Source: a bacterium
GTDB lineage: Bacteria; Patescibacteriota; Saccharimonadia; Saccharimonadales; UBA4665
Length of the DNA: 52,150 nucleotides
Assembly (NCBI GenBank): GCA_021800155.1
Contig: JAJYZG010000006.1
Coordinates: 1 to 52,150, forward strand
Reading direction: 5' to 3'
Part shown: positions 16,779 through 25,803 of the stretch, piece by piece
How the letters are laid out: the number at the start of each line of letters is the position of its first letter
Position numbering within the stretch: position 1 is the first letter of the stretch
Notes under the pieces: generated by a model
Seen by the model: only the letters and a program-made list of their open reading frames with translations
What the model was told of the DNA's origin: nothing
The model's database searches: none
Program-made: the position numbers and the translations under genes

Positions 16779-17540
16779 ATGGGACATATAATAGCAGTAC
16801 TAAATCAAAAAGGTGGCGTTGGTAAAACAACAACAGTAATAAATTTAGCAGCCTATCTTAAAAAGATGAATAAGTCAGTCTTGGTTGTAGATATCGACCC
16901 ACAAGGTAATGCAACCAGCGGTTTAGGGGTTAATAAACAGCTTCTAAGCATAACCACTAAAGAGTTATTAAAGGGATCGCATACAGTTGATAAGGCAGTC
17001 TTGCAAGTTAACGACAATATTCATTTAATACCGACGGACCAGACTTTAGCCGCGCTTGAAATTGAGTTAGTAAATTCTGGAGAAAGAGAATTCCGTCTGA
17101 AGCGGGCATTAGAGCGTAGTAATTACGACTATATAATTATAGACTGCCCGCCATCTCTCTCGCTTTTGACGATTAATGCGCTGACTGCTGCCGATAGTAT
17201 TTTGATTCCAGTACAAACCGAATACTATGCTTTAGAAGGGTTAAGCCAGCTCTTAGAGGTAGTTCAATTAGTGAGGAACGGTCTAAATCCTAACCTAGAG
17301 CTTCTTGGTGTGCTTCTTACAATGTATGATGGCCGAACGATTCTCGCTGAGCAGGTTAAAGCTGAGATTGTTGCTCATTTTGGGAATAAAGTTTTTGACA
17401 CGGTTGTACCGCGTAATGTACGGCTTGCCGAAGCGCCGAGTTATGGCAAAACTATTAATACTTACGATAAATGGAGTAAGGGCGCTAGAGCTTATCGGGC
17501 GCTTGCTAGAGAAGTTCATCAGAGGGTGGTTTCAGGTTAA
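16779..17540 (+). CDS. parA: Chromosome partitioning ATPase ParA (Soj)
   Basis: Walker-type ATPase that moves ParB-parS complexes along the nucleoid. The 253-residue product has the deviant Walker A KGGVGKTTT (11-19) with signature lysine K11, switch I DIDPQGNATSGLG and Walker B IIDCPPSLSLLTINAL. There is no N-terminal DNA-binding domain, so it is the chromosomal (type Ia-like short) Soj form. parB follows after 40 bases. No clear Shine-Dalgarno precedes the ATG. Confidence 0.94.
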   Translation: MGHIIAVLNQKGGVGKTTTVINLAAYLKKMNKSVLVVDIDPQGNATSGLGVNKQLLSITTKELLKGSHTVDKAVLQVNDNIHLIPTDQTLAALEIELVNSGEREFRLKRALERSNYDYIIIDCPPSLSLLTINALTAADSILIPVQTEYYALEGLSQLLEVVQLVRNGLNPNLELLGVLLTMYDGRTILAEQVKAEIVAHFGNKVFDTVVPRNVRLAEAPSYGKTINTYDKWSKGARAYRALAREVHQRVVSG

Positions 17541-17580
17541 TACTATCCGTATAACGCCTGTGCTATAGTTAAGCTAGATT

Positions 17581-18444
17581 ATGGCAAACCAACAAAAACA
17601 CGGTTTAGGCAGCGGTTTGGACGCATTGATACCAAAAGCAATTAATGCTGTCTTGGCAGGAGAGACTTTAGAGAAAGTACACAAGATAGCACTTGATGTG
17701 ATTGAGCCCAACGAACATCAACCCCGTAGTCAGTTTGACGACAAAAGTTTAACTGAATTGGCAGAATCCATCAAGCGACATGGTATTTTGCAGCCAATCG
17801 TGGTTTCGCCTAAAGGTAACTCTAAATACCAAATTGTAGCCGGCGAAAGACGCTGGCGAGCCTCTAAACTAGCACAGCAAAAAACCATATCGGCAATAGT
17901 TCGTACTACCAAGGAGCTGGAACGGCTTGAGCTAGCTATGATTGAAAATGTACAACGGGTAGATCTGTCGCCGATAGAGCAAGCGGTTGGCATTGAAAAG
18001 CTGCATGAGCAATTCTCGATGACTTATGATGTGATCGCAAAACGTCTCGGCAAGGCTGTATCGACAGTGAACAATATTGCGAGGCTGTTGCAACTGCCAT
18101 CTGAAGCAATTGAAGCATTGAACACAAAAATTATATCAGAAGGTCATGCCCGGGCAATATTGGCTTTAAAGGAATATCCGGAACATCAAAAACAGCTCCT
18201 TAAAAACTGTGTTGGTGGTTGGAGCGTGCGTCAGGCAGAGCGTTATGTTACGTCCATTAAAGCTGGTATCCAAGGCGAAAAAGAAGCTAAAGCCCGCGTT
18301 GCAATGGATACCCCTCAAACCCGGGAGTTGGGGAAGAAATTGGGCACAAAAGTTCAAATCAGACGAATGGCAAGAGGCGGTCGGTTAGAGATTACTTTCA
18401 AAAACGATGATCAGCTCAATGAACTAATTTCTAAAATTAGCTAA
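17581..18444 (+). CDS. parB: Chromosome partitioning protein ParB (Spo0J)
   Basis: CTP-dependent clamp that loads at parS. The 287-residue product begins with the ParA-activating tail KHGLGSGLDALIPK, then box I/II with ERRWRASKLA (GERRWRA CTP-binding motif) and IENVQRVDLSPIEQA, the helix-turn-helix MTYDVIAKRLGKAVSTVNNI, and a C-terminal dimerisation domain. An extended -10 TG-C-TATAGT (17564-17569) ends 11 bases before the ATG, so parB may also be transcribed on its own. Its stop overlaps the lepB stop by 4 bases in convergent orientation. Confidence 0.94.
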   Translation: MANQQKHGLGSGLDALIPKAINAVLAGETLEKVHKIALDVIEPNEHQPRSQFDDKSLTELAESIKRHGILQPIVVSPKGNSKYQIVAGERRWRASKLAQQKTISAIVRTTKELERLELAMIENVQRVDLSPIEQAVGIEKLHEQFSMTYDVIAKRLGKAVSTVNNIARLLQLPSEAIEALNTKIISEGHARAILALKEYPEHQKQLLKNCVGGWSVRQAERYVTSIKAGIQGEKEAKARVAMDTPQTRELGKKLGTKVQIRRMARGGRLEITFKNDDQLNELISKIS

Positions 18445-19079
18445 AAAGTTTCAGCTTTATTAATCGGCAGGAACCTTAACACCAGTTGGCCAATCAGCTG
18501 ACTAGTATTAATCGGTCCGAAGCGCCGTGAGTCACAAGATATGGGTCGGTTATCTCCGAGCACGAATAACTGATGGGAATTCAGATGAATTGATTCGTCT
18601 GGGGTTGTGGGTTGGATAAAATGTGTTTTATTGTACGCAAGTTGCAGATCGGGTTTAAAACCGTGCGGATGGTGTGGTCCATAAATCGTAACCACACCGT
18701 TATTTATAACCACTGTGTCATTCGGTAGCCCGATTACCCTTTTTATAAGTTGTTTACCGGTAGCCTGACCGCAAGCTGATAGGTTAGGTTGATTGAATAC
18801 GACTATACTGCCACGTTTAGGAACCCATTGGTGACCGGTAATCATAGCCCAGGTACGCGGAACCTTCCAAATGATTAGTTTGTCATTATTCTGCAATGTT
18901 GACTCCATGCTTGGCCCGTCAACGGAGTACGACCGAAATATGTAACTGGTTATTAGAACCGCAAATACAACCGCCAACAAGATTATTCCGAGAATAGACA
19001 CTATCTCTCTTCTACGGGAAGGTGGGCGAGAAGGATAGCGAATTTCGTTTTGCATCTCTTGTTTGGTTAGTTCTGCCAC
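18441..19079 (-). CDS. lepB: Signal peptidase I
   Basis: Membrane-bound serine protease that cuts signal peptides. The 212-residue product has a cytosolic N-terminus, one membrane segment (about 26-47), the catalytic Ser57 in GPSM, the general-base Lys113 in LIKRVIGLP and the box E motif LGDNRPISCDSR. The start is GTG (19077-19079). TATAGT (complement of 19088-19093) ends 8 bases upstream, which suggests a leaderless transcript. It is divergent from the membrane protein gene at 19146. Confidence 0.94.
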   Translation of the reverse strand: MAELTKQEMQNEIRYPSRPPSRRREIVSILGIILLAVVFAVLITSYIFRSYSVDGPSMESTLQNNDKLIIWKVPRTWAMITGHQWVPKRGSIVVFNQPNLSACGQATGKQLIKRVIGLPNDTVVINNGVVTIYGPHHPHGFKPDLQLAYNKTHFIQPTTPDESIHLNSHQLFVLGDNRPISCDSRRFGPINTSQLIGQLVLRFLPINKAETF

Positions 19080-19145
19080 GATTTAACACTATAGCATGCT
19101 AAACCGAAAGATTTGAAGTCGTTTGATGTAGTACTATAGGTTGGC

Positions 19146-19904
19146 ATGGATGATGTGTTGCGGCGACTTAAGCCCACGCGAGGGTTTTCCTCATTAGTTC
19201 ATAACTCGTTACTGCTAGCGTTGCCGCTGATTATTTTTGCGTTGGTGCGCTTAAACGAAAGCCAGTTTACACAGCTTGCTATCGCTCTAGTGGTATTAAG
19301 CAAGTGGCGTATGTTCGCCGTCCGACCCAGGTTCTGGCCGGCAAATATTCGGGCTAATGCTATCGATTTAATGGTTGGGATTTCAATCGTGCTGTTTATG
19401 ACACATTCAGGCAGCACTTGGGTGCAGTTTGGCTGGGCAATAGCATACGGATGCTGGTTGATTTACTTGAAGCCGGCCACATCAAGTTTGATGATCTCTT
19501 TGCAGGCTGGTATCGGCCAGTTATGTGGGTTAAGCGCGCTGTATGTAGCTTGGGCCGGCGGCCCGCTATACGGATTAATGATCCTAACTGGTCTCATCTG
19601 CTATTTGGCAGCGCGTCATTTCTTTGATGCCTTTGATGAGAGTTATTCGCGTCTGCTTAGTTACATGTGGGGCTACTTTAGCTCCGCATTGGCCTGGATA
19701 CTCGGCCACTGGTTGCTGTATTATGGTGTGTTTGCTCAGCCGACAGTTATTTTAACCGCCATAGGTTATGGGGTTGGCGCAGTTTATTACTGGGATCATT
19801 ACGACAAGCTGTCGATTTCATTACGAAGGCAGCTTATGGCTGTTATGCTCATAATTTTGCTGGTTGTCATAATTTTCTCAGATTGGGGCAGTAAAGTTGT
19901 TTAG
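19146..19904 (+). CDS. Polytopic membrane protein of unknown function
   Basis: A 252-residue, very hydrophobic protein with about seven or eight membrane segments (for example 22-37, 66-83, 90-106, 113-131, 137-153, 170-190, 198-215, 230-245). Trp, Leu and Tyr are frequent. I recognise no catalytic or transport motif and no family. It lies between lepB and an HtrA-type protease, so an envelope role is plausible. TACTAT (19132-19137) ends 8 bases before the ATG. Confidence 0.7.
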   Translation: MDDVLRRLKPTRGFSSLVHNSLLLALPLIIFALVRLNESQFTQLAIALVVLSKWRMFAVRPRFWPANIRANAIDLMVGISIVLFMTHSGSTWVQFGWAIAYGCWLIYLKPATSSLMISLQAGIGQLCGLSALYVAWAGGPLYGLMILTGLICYLAARHFFDAFDESYSRLLSYMWGYFSSALAWILGHWLLYYGVFAQPTVILTAIGYGVGAVYYWDHYDKLSISLRRQLMAVMLIILLVVIIFSDWGSKVV

Positions 19905-19930
19905 TCTTACAACTAAATTGGAAATGACAT

Positions 19931-21205
19931 ATGCCACAGAATAATGAACCTACTAAGGCTCGGCGCAACTCGCGGCCCGCTAGGACTATCACAGTGACTT
20001 TACCCAAGTTGCCGAAGATAAACGTAAAGAACTATGTCAGTAGAACTCAAGCGTTTTTTTTGATAGCCGTGCTTATTATTGGGGTTGGCGGGGGCTTTTT
20101 GGGTGGCTGGATTGAGTCTAAAAACTACAACGGACAGGTTTTAACTGCAACTACACGCGGTAGTCAGAAAATAGTCTTAAGTAGCACTCAGCTTGATAGT
20201 GAAATTGCGAAGAATATCAGTCCGAGCGTTGTAAGTATTACGGCCAATACAACATCACAAAGCTCCGACTTTTTTGGCTTTACTCAGCCGATTCAAACTG
20301 AATCAGAGGGCACGGGAATTATAATTTCCAGTAATGGACTGGTTTTAACTAACCGTCATGTGGTACCAGCCGGCACCACGTCGGTCAGCATCACCTTAAG
20401 TAACGGTACACAATTAACTGATGTGTCGGTAGTAGGTCGTACTTCAACCAACGATACCTTGGATATTGCCATATTAAAAATTAATAACAGCAATGGACAG
20501 AAACTCATACCAGCGGTACTGGGAAACTCCAGTCAGGTTCAGGTCGGCGATGCGGTAATCGCAGTAGGCAATGCACTTGGTCAATTTCAAAATACCGTCA
20601 CAAGCGGTATTATATCTGGCTTTGGACGTAATATTACGGCCGGCAGTAGCGGAAGCAATAATATTTTTGGTTTGACAAGCTCTAGCAGCGAGAATTTGAC
20701 GGACATGTTTCAAACCGATGCGGCTATTAACGAAGGTAATTCCGGTGGCCCGCTCGTTAACCTAAACGGTCAAGTGATCGGTATTAATACTGCCATTGCC
20801 AGCAATTCACAGAATATTGGTTTTGCTATACCGATTAATGAAGTTGAGGGTCTGATTAAAGAAGTATTAAAGGCCGGCAAGTTTAGACGTCCGTTTCTTG
20901 GTGTGCGTTTTGAACTATTAACCCCAACCTTGGCTAGCAAGCACCACCTAAGTGTTAGTACGGGTGCCTACCTACCGCAAAATACCAGCTACGGTTCCTC
21001 TATAGTTCCTGGCAGTGCCGCAGCTAAAGCCGGGTTAAAGCCGGGAGATGTAATCACTAAAGTAAATAATGTGAATGTCAGCATGCAAAATGACCTAACA
21101 CTCCTAATTGACCAATATATGCCTGGAACTAAAGTCAAGCTAACAGTTGTGCGCGGATCGCAAACAAAAACGATTATCGCTAAGTTGAGCGGAATATCTA
21201 CTTAA
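19931..21205 (+). CDS. HtrA/DegP-like trypsin-type serine protease with PDZ domain
   Basis: A membrane-anchored protein quality-control protease outside the cytoplasm. The 424-residue product has a basic cytosolic N-terminus, one membrane segment (about 41-60), and the catalytic triad H143 (TNRHVV), D178 (TLDIAIL) and S271 (GNSGGPLV). One C-terminal PDZ domain (about 330-420) has GAYLPQNTSYGSS and AAKAGLKPGDVITKVNN. A Ser/Thr/Asn-rich linker joins anchor and protease. Its end overlaps the prmC end by 8 bases. Confidence 0.93.
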   Translation: MPQNNEPTKARRNSRPARTITVTLPKLPKINVKNYVSRTQAFFLIAVLIIGVGGGFLGGWIESKNYNGQVLTATTRGSQKIVLSSTQLDSEIAKNISPSVVSITANTTSQSSDFFGFTQPIQTESEGTGIIISSNGLVLTNRHVVPAGTTSVSITLSNGTQLTDVSVVGRTSTNDTLDIAILKINNSNGQKLIPAVLGNSSQVQVGDAVIAVGNALGQFQNTVTSGIISGFGRNITAGSSGSNNIFGLTSSSSENLTDMFQTDAAINEGNSGGPLVNLNGQVIGINTAIASNSQNIGFAIPINEVEGLIKEVLKAGKFRRPFLGVRFELLTPTLASKHHLSVSTGAYLPQNTSYGSSIVPGSAAAKAGLKPGDVITKVNNVNVSMQNDLTLLIDQYMPGTKVKLTVVRGSQTKTIIAKLSGIST

Positions 21206-22022
21206 CTAAACCAAAGACCAAGATAAAGTCGTTGGTTGCTTTGCAAATAAAGCCACTATTTTTGGCTAACTGTTTTAAAGCTTGATGCTGCGGCGGCAAC
21301 GATTCGGTTAAAACCCAGACCGGCGGTGTTGGTAGTTGGGTGAGCGCAGCAAACAATCGCCGGTATAAGTCTAGACCGTCAGGCCCGCCAAAAATTGCGC
21401 CGGCCGGTTCTCTTAAGGCTGGCGGGTTAAGCTGCCAGTAGTCGGGTACATATGGCAGATTGGCTAGGATTACGCAATCATGGCTCCAAATAGTATCAGG
21501 GAGCGGTTGGATCAGATCTCCTTGTAAAAGGTCGACTTTGACCCGATGGGTCTTTATGTTCCGTCTGGCAACCGTAATTGCGCCTGATGCAATATCTATT
21601 GCTACAGCGTCAATAAAAGGTAATTCCAGCTTGGCGGTGATAATTAATGCGCCTGAACCTGTGCCGACATCTATGACAGTGACTGTCTTGGGCGAGGTCA
21701 GGATTGTTTTGAGTTCGTCTATCATTGACTCACTTTCCGGCCTGGGTTCAAGGACCCGTTGGTCAATTTTAAACTCCCGTCCATAAAATTCACTTCTCCC
21801 ACGGACGTATGCCAGCGGTAACTGTCCAGCTCGTTGCTCAATCTGCCTTTTGTATTTTTGCAAAGAACTGGGTGTTAATTGCGATAAAGGTTCGGCCAGC
21901 AGTCTGGCGCGGTTAATACCAGTTGTATCTTCCAAAAGCACCAGAGCATCAAGCCTGGCGGTGGTGATCCCATTCGATTCCAGTAGACGCTGACCCCAGG
22001 TTAGCGCCTGGTTGTTATTCAT
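21198..22022 (-). CDS. prmC: Peptide chain release factor glutamine methyltransferase
   Basis: Methylates the Gln of the GGQ motif in RF1 and RF2. The 274-residue product has an N-terminal helical domain (LDALVLLEDTTGINRARLL), the SAM site VIDVGTGSGALII and the motif NLPYVPDY, a variant of the catalytic NPPY (Pro to Leu at position 2). It lies 3 bases after prfA on the same strand, the classic prfA-prmC pair. Confidence 0.93.
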   Translation of the reverse strand: MNNNQALTWGQRLLESNGITTARLDALVLLEDTTGINRARLLAEPLSQLTPSSLQKYKRQIEQRAGQLPLAYVRGRSEFYGREFKIDQRVLEPRPESESMIDELKTILTSPKTVTVIDVGTGSGALIITAKLELPFIDAVAIDIASGAITVARRNIKTHRVKVDLLQGDLIQPLPDTIWSHDCVILANLPYVPDYWQLNPPALREPAGAIFGGPDGLDLYRRLFAALTQLPTPPVWVLTESLPPQHQALKQLAKNSGFICKATNDFILVFGLVK

Positions 22023-22025
22023 GAT

Positions 22026-23084
22026 TCAACTTTCCTGGGCGATCAATTGGTGTTCGGCGTTCTGCAGCTGTTCGATTAAATCGTCGATTTGTCCATTCAG
22101 GGCACCACTGATGTTGCTCCGCGAATAATTGATCCTATGATCTGTAATTCTATCTTGAGGAAAGTTGTACGTTCGAATTTTTTCACTGCGATCGCCGCTC
22201 CCAATTAGAGCCCGACGGGCATCAGAGAGTTGTTTTTGTTCGTCTTCAATTTTACGTTGCAACAGTCGGCTACGTAATACGCTCATGGCTTTTGCCCGAT
22301 TTTTGATTTGCGACTTCTCGTCTTGATTTGCTACAACCAGACCGGTTGGCAAGTGTGTAATGCGAACCGCAGAATCGGTCGTATTAACACTTTGACCTCC
22401 GTGACCGCTGCTGCGGTAGACATCAATCTTCAGATCGTTTGGGTTAATCTCTATGTCGGTTTCCTCGGCTTCCGGGAATACTGCGACGGTGGTGGTGGAG
22501 GTATGGATACGACCCTGACTTTCGGTTACAGGAACGCGCTGTACACGGTGTACTCCGGCTTCAAATTTCAAATTTTTATAAGCGTTATTACCATGAATTG
22601 CAAACGTAATTTCTTTAAACCCACCAACTTCGTTAGGGCTCTCACTAATCAGTTCTATTGTATAGTAATGCGCCTCAGCCCAGCGGCCATACATTCTAAA
22701 TAAATCACTGGCAAACAGGCTCGATTCATTTCCCCCCGCAGCTGCCCGGATTTCCATGATTACGTCACGGCTATCGTTCGGATCCTGAGTGGTAGTAGCC
22801 TGAATAATTTTTTCCTTGATTACTTTTAGCTTTGGTTCAATTTGTGCAATTTCTTCTTCAGCCATGGCTCGCAGTTCGGCATCGGAGCTGGGTTTTAACT
22901 CAACTGCTTGATCCAAGGATTTCTGAAGTGTTTCTAGCTCGTCATATAGCTTGATAATAATCGCTAATTCATTGCGTCGTTTGGCAAGTTTTGGGTAGGA
23001 GCTGTCACTATAAATACCCGGATCTGCTAGACGTTTGTCCAATTCACTTATTTCGGCCCTTAAGTCGGCTTCGTGTTGTTCCAT
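22026..23084 (-). CDS. prfA: Peptide chain release factor 1
   Basis: Ends translation at UAA and UAG. The 352-residue product has the tripeptide anticodon PVT (in [14 protein letters not shown], the PxT form of RF1) and the catalytic GGQ in [17 protein letters not shown]. Length is normal. It sits in a minus-strand group after rpmE and before prmC (rpmE-prfA-prmC), an order seen in many bacteria. Confidence 0.96.
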   Translation of the reverse strand: MEQHEADLRAEISELDKRLADPGIYSDSSYPKLAKRRNELAIIIKLYDELETLQKSLDQAVELKPSSDAELRAMAEEEIAQIEPKLKVIKEKIIQATTTQDPNDSRDVIMEIRAAAGGNESSLFASDLFRMYGRWAEAHYYTIELISESPNEVGGFKEITFAIHGNNAYKNLKFEAGVHRVQRVPVTESQGRIHTSTTTVAVFPEAEETDIEINPNDLKIDVYRSSGHGGQSVNTTDSAVRITHLPTGLVVANQDEKSQIKNRAKAMSVLRSRLLQRKIEDEQKQLSDARRALIGSGDRSEKIRTYNFPQDRITDHRINYSRSNISGALNGQIDDLIEQLQNAEHQLIAQES

Positions 23085-23152
23085 AAGTTCATTTTACTCT
23101 TGACGTTACCGGCCACCAGCTTAGTCTTGTGGCGCCGTCTTCTAGTAACTCT

Positions 23153-23488
23153 TTAAGCTTCAGTCTTAGCTTCTTCGCTGCGGGCAGCCTTGCGCTTGGC
23201 TTGTTTTTTAGCGGCATTAACGCGCCCGGACCGGGCTTTTTCCGCTGCCGCTGCCCGTTCTTTGAACTTATCGACACGTCCTTCAATATCTAGGATTTTC
23301 TCTTCTCCGGTGTAAAAGGGATGGGACGCGGAGCTGACGTGAACTTTTATTAGAGGGTATTCATGCCCATCATCCCATTTAGTGATTTCGTCACTAACAG
23401 CGGTTGAACGGGTTAGTAAACGCCAGCCGTTATTTAAATCCTCGAATACGACTAAATTGTAATTGTCTGGGTGTAAACCTTGCTTCAT
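23153..23488 (-). CDS. rpmE: Large ribosomal subunit protein bL31
   Basis: A 111-residue protein. The bL31 part has LHPDNYNLVVFEDLNNGWRLLTRSTA and the typical SSASHPFYTGEEKILDIEGRVDKF end. The N-terminal zinc cysteines of the C+ form are absent, so it is the zinc-free (C-) form. After residue 75 it carries an unusual Ala/Lys/Arg-rich tail of about 35 residues (KERAAAAEKARSGRVNAAKK). It heads the rpmE-prfA-prmC group. TATATT lies 11 bases before the ATG. Confidence 0.92.
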   Translation of the reverse strand: MKQGLHPDNYNLVVFEDLNNGWRLLTRSTAVSDEITKWDDGHEYPLIKVHVSSASHPFYTGEEKILDIEGRVDKFKERAAAAEKARSGRVNAAKKQAKRKAARSEEAKTEA

Positions 23489-23678
23489 AACAGCTGATTA
23501 ATATAGCTTGTTATGATCTGTTTGGCAAGCGCTGCCTCTAAGGCAAGTAACGCTGAAACTTATTTTAGTAACAGTTTCAAGGCAAAATTAGTATTAGCTA
23601 TGCCGATGTTTAGCTAACGCGCATACTCTTATGCATGTTGATGCAATCGGGTAGCATGTCTATCTGGAAATAAAGCTA

Positions 23679-23707
23679 TTGAAAAGAGATAACCTGATCT
23701 GTATAAT
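23679..23707 (+). promoter_or_regulatory. Promoter of rpsB
   Basis: TTGAAA (23679-23684), a 17-base spacer and perfect TATAAT (23702-23707), the strongest-looking promoter of the window. The leader to the ATG at 23848 is about 135 bases. Confidence 0.8.
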
Positions 23708-23729
23708 CCGTTCCAGTCGTAACGAGACC

Positions 23730-23801
23730 GGTTAGAGAAAAATAGCGGTTCTCGCTTAAGGTGGCCGCTTTTGCCCCTTAAGCTCAGTATTGGCTCTAAC
23801 C
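23730..23801 (+). promoter_or_regulatory. Pseudoknotted leader of rpsB, candidate S2 autoregulation site
   Basis: A perfect 8-bp closing stem GGTTAGAG (23730-23737)/CTCTAACC (23794-23801) encloses a hairpin CTTAAGG (23755-23761)/CCTTAAG (23776-23782). The hairpin loop contains CCGCT (23765-23769), which is complementary to the upstream AGCGG (23744-23748), giving an H-type pseudoknot. Leaders of rpsB in other bacteria are known to bind S2 for feedback. No U-tract follows, so control of translation or RNA stability is more likely than attenuation. Confidence 0.6.
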
Positions 23802-23847
23802 AAAGTTAAGCAAGAACCAATTACTAAGAAGAGAGGAAGTTAGTGTT

Positions 23848-24567
23848 ATGGCGGTAGACGTAGATATTAAGCAGCTGCTTGAGGCTGGAGCACATTTTGG
23901 CCACAAAACCAGTCGGTGGCATCCGAAAATGGCACCATATATCCACTCCAAGCGAGGTGGTATCCATATAATCGATTTGGCTAAAACCTTCGATGGTCTT
24001 AATCAGGCGACTCAGTTTATAAGTAATACCTCAGCTGCCGGAAAGCAGATTTTGCTAATTGGGACCAAGCGACAAGCCCAGCCGATTATTAAGGACGCGG
24101 CGGTTGCTACAAAAGAGCCTTATGTGACTGAACGATGGCTCGGTGGCATGCTGACCAATTGGAATACTATTGGCAACCGGGTCAAACACCTCAAAGACCT
24201 TGAGTCGCGCATGGAATCAGGCGAATTGGCCAATCGTTACAGTAAACTTGAGGTACAGCGCTACCAGGAAGAGATCGACGAGTTAAACCGGATCTATGGA
24301 GGCGTCAAAGAGCTTAATGGTCGTCCAGGAGCAATATATGTCGTGGATGTTATTACCGAATCGAATGCTGTGCGCGAAGCCAATCGGCTTGGGATTCCAA
24401 TTGTGGGTATCGTTGACAGCAATGCCGACCCGACTTTAATTACATACCCGATTCCGGCAAACGACGACTCCATTAAGACAATTAGTCTGATTACCGGTTA
24501 TATGCGTCAAGCAATTGAAGAAGGGTTAACAAAGCGAGCAAAATCAACCCCGGCAAAGGCGGCATAA
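23848..24567 (+). CDS. rpsB: Small ribosomal subunit protein uS2
   Basis: A 239-residue protein with the uS2 hallmarks: QLLEAGAHFGHKTSRWHPKM at the start, RWLGGMLTNW and the end motif GIVDSNADPTLITYPIPAND. It binds the 30S platform late in assembly and is needed for bS1 and mRNA positioning. It has its own strong promoter and structured leader, and tsf follows 1 base after the stop. Confidence 0.97.
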   Translation: MAVDVDIKQLLEAGAHFGHKTSRWHPKMAPYIHSKRGGIHIIDLAKTFDGLNQATQFISNTSAAGKQILLIGTKRQAQPIIKDAAVATKEPYVTERWLGGMLTNWNTIGNRVKHLKDLESRMESGELANRYSKLEVQRYQEEIDELNRIYGGVKELNGRPGAIYVVDVITESNAVREANRLGIPIVGIVDSNADPTLITYPIPANDDSIKTISLITGYMRQAIEEGLTKRAKSTPAKAA

Positions 24568-24568
24568 A

Positions 24569-25165
24569 ATGGCGGTAGATATCGACTTGATTAAAAGGCT
24601 AAAAGACTTAACTGGTGTTGGCTTGACTGATGCTAAGGCCGCGCTTGCAGCAAATAACGGCGATTTTGACAAAGCTCTTAAGGAAATGCGCGCTAAGGGC
24701 TTAACTAAGGCGGAAAAACGCTCCGAACGGGTAGCTACCGCAGGAGTGATCGGTTCATACAACCATGACGGCCGGATAGGCGTCATAGTTGAGGTTAACT
24801 GTGAGACCGACTTTGTTGCTCGAAATGATATATTTACTACTTTGGTTAAGGATATTGCGATGCATATCGCGGCGGCCAACCCGCGCTTTTTAAGTCGAGA
24901 GACAGTGCCGGAAGAAGAGATTAAGTCATTAGAGGCTGAGCTCCGAGCCAAAGCTAAAAGTGAAGCTAAGCCGGATAATATGCTTGATAAAATCGTAAAG
25001 GGGCAAATTGACAAGTATCTAGATGAAATTTGTTTGATGAGTCAACCGTATATTAAAAACCCGGATATAACGCTTGGAGATTATGTTAAGGAGCACAATG
25101 CGCGGCTGGGTGAAAACATTGTGGTGCACCGGTTTGCCAGGATGGAACTTGGCGAACGGCTCTAG
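24569..25165 (+). CDS. tsf: Elongation factor Ts
   Basis: Nucleotide exchange factor for EF-Tu. The 198-residue product has the N-terminal UBA-like part (LIKRLKDLTGVGLTDAKAAL), the conserved ETDFVARN and one core domain. It is the short form, near the length of Thermus EF-Ts (about 196) and well below E. coli (283), so part of the second subdomain is lacking. In many bacteria pyrH stands between tsf and frr; here frr follows directly. Confidence 0.95.
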   Translation: MAVDIDLIKRLKDLTGVGLTDAKAALAANNGDFDKALKEMRAKGLTKAEKRSERVATAGVIGSYNHDGRIGVIVEVNCETDFVARNDIFTTLVKDIAMHIAAANPRFLSRETVPEEEIKSLEAELRAKAKSEAKPDNMLDKIVKGQIDKYLDEICLMSQPYIKNPDITLGDYVKEHNARLGENIVVHRFARMELGERL

Positions 25166-25185
25166 TTAATTTAAGATTAATCTAA

Positions 25186-25749
25186 ATGGATAGCGGCAAC
25201 ATAATTGCGAAAACTGAGTCAGCCTTCAAAGGAGCTCGGGAGCATTTAAACGAAGAATTGATGCATTTGCGTAGTGGTCGGGCAAATGCGAGTATGCTGG
25301 ACGGGGTAGTAGTTGAAGCTTATGGCACAACTCTTCCTTTGAAACAGGTTGGTTCGGTTTCGGTCAGCGATGCCCAAATGTTGCAGATAATTCCGTTTGA
25401 TCCAAATAATCTTCAAGCTATAGCCAATGCAATCAGGAATCACCCTAGCTTGGGGCTGAATCCCAGCGATGATGGGCATGTTGTAAGGCTGCAAATTCCG
25501 CCGTTAACCGAAGAGCGCCGTCGCGAACTGGCTAAGCAGATCAGTGAGAAACTTGAAGAAGCCATCGTCAGGATGCGTGGAGCACGGCACGAGGCTCTGC
25601 GTCAGCTTGAAAATGCCAAAAAAGATAAGCTGGTTAGTGAAGATGAAGTGCGGCGGTTTCAAAAATCAATCGACGACAACTTAAGCCGATATCGCAGTGA
25701 AATGGAGGCTGCCGCTAAAGCCAAGGAGGCTGAGATCCTTAAGATCTAA
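25186..25749 (+). CDS. frr: Ribosome recycling factor
   Basis: Splits the post-termination ribosome with EF-G. The 187-residue product has LRSGRANASMLDGVVVEAYG, PLKQVGSVSV, PFDPNNLQAI and the C-terminal helix with RRELAKQISEKLEEA and RMRGARHEALRQL, all typical of RRF. Normal length. It belongs to the rpsB-tsf-frr transcript, 20 bases after tsf. Confidence 0.97.
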   Translation: MDSGNIIAKTESAFKGAREHLNEELMHLRSGRANASMLDGVVVEAYGTTLPLKQVGSVSVSDAQMLQIIPFDPNNLQAIANAIRNHPSLGLNPSDDGHVVRLQIPPLTEERRRELAKQISEKLEEAIVRMRGARHEALRQLENAKKDKLVSEDEVRRFQKSIDDNLSRYRSEMEAAAKAKEAEILKI

Positions 25750-25803
25750 TTTAAGGGTATAAGAGTTTTCTTCAGCTTACTAAGGTATAATCTTAATTAG
25801 TCT

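Larger units (their letters stand above)
23489..23847. other. rpmE-rpsB divergent intergenic region
   Basis: A 359-base region between divergent ribosomal genes. It has the rpmE promoter region at the left, an inverted repeat TGAAACT (23554-23560)/AGTTTCA (23573-23579) of unknown role, the strong rpsB promoter at 23679-23707 and the structured rpsB leader at 23730-23801. Confidence 0.7.

Noticed and set aside
23089-23286. 65-codon minus-strand frame overlapping rpmE
   Set aside because: Shadow frame of the basic C-terminal tail of bL31.
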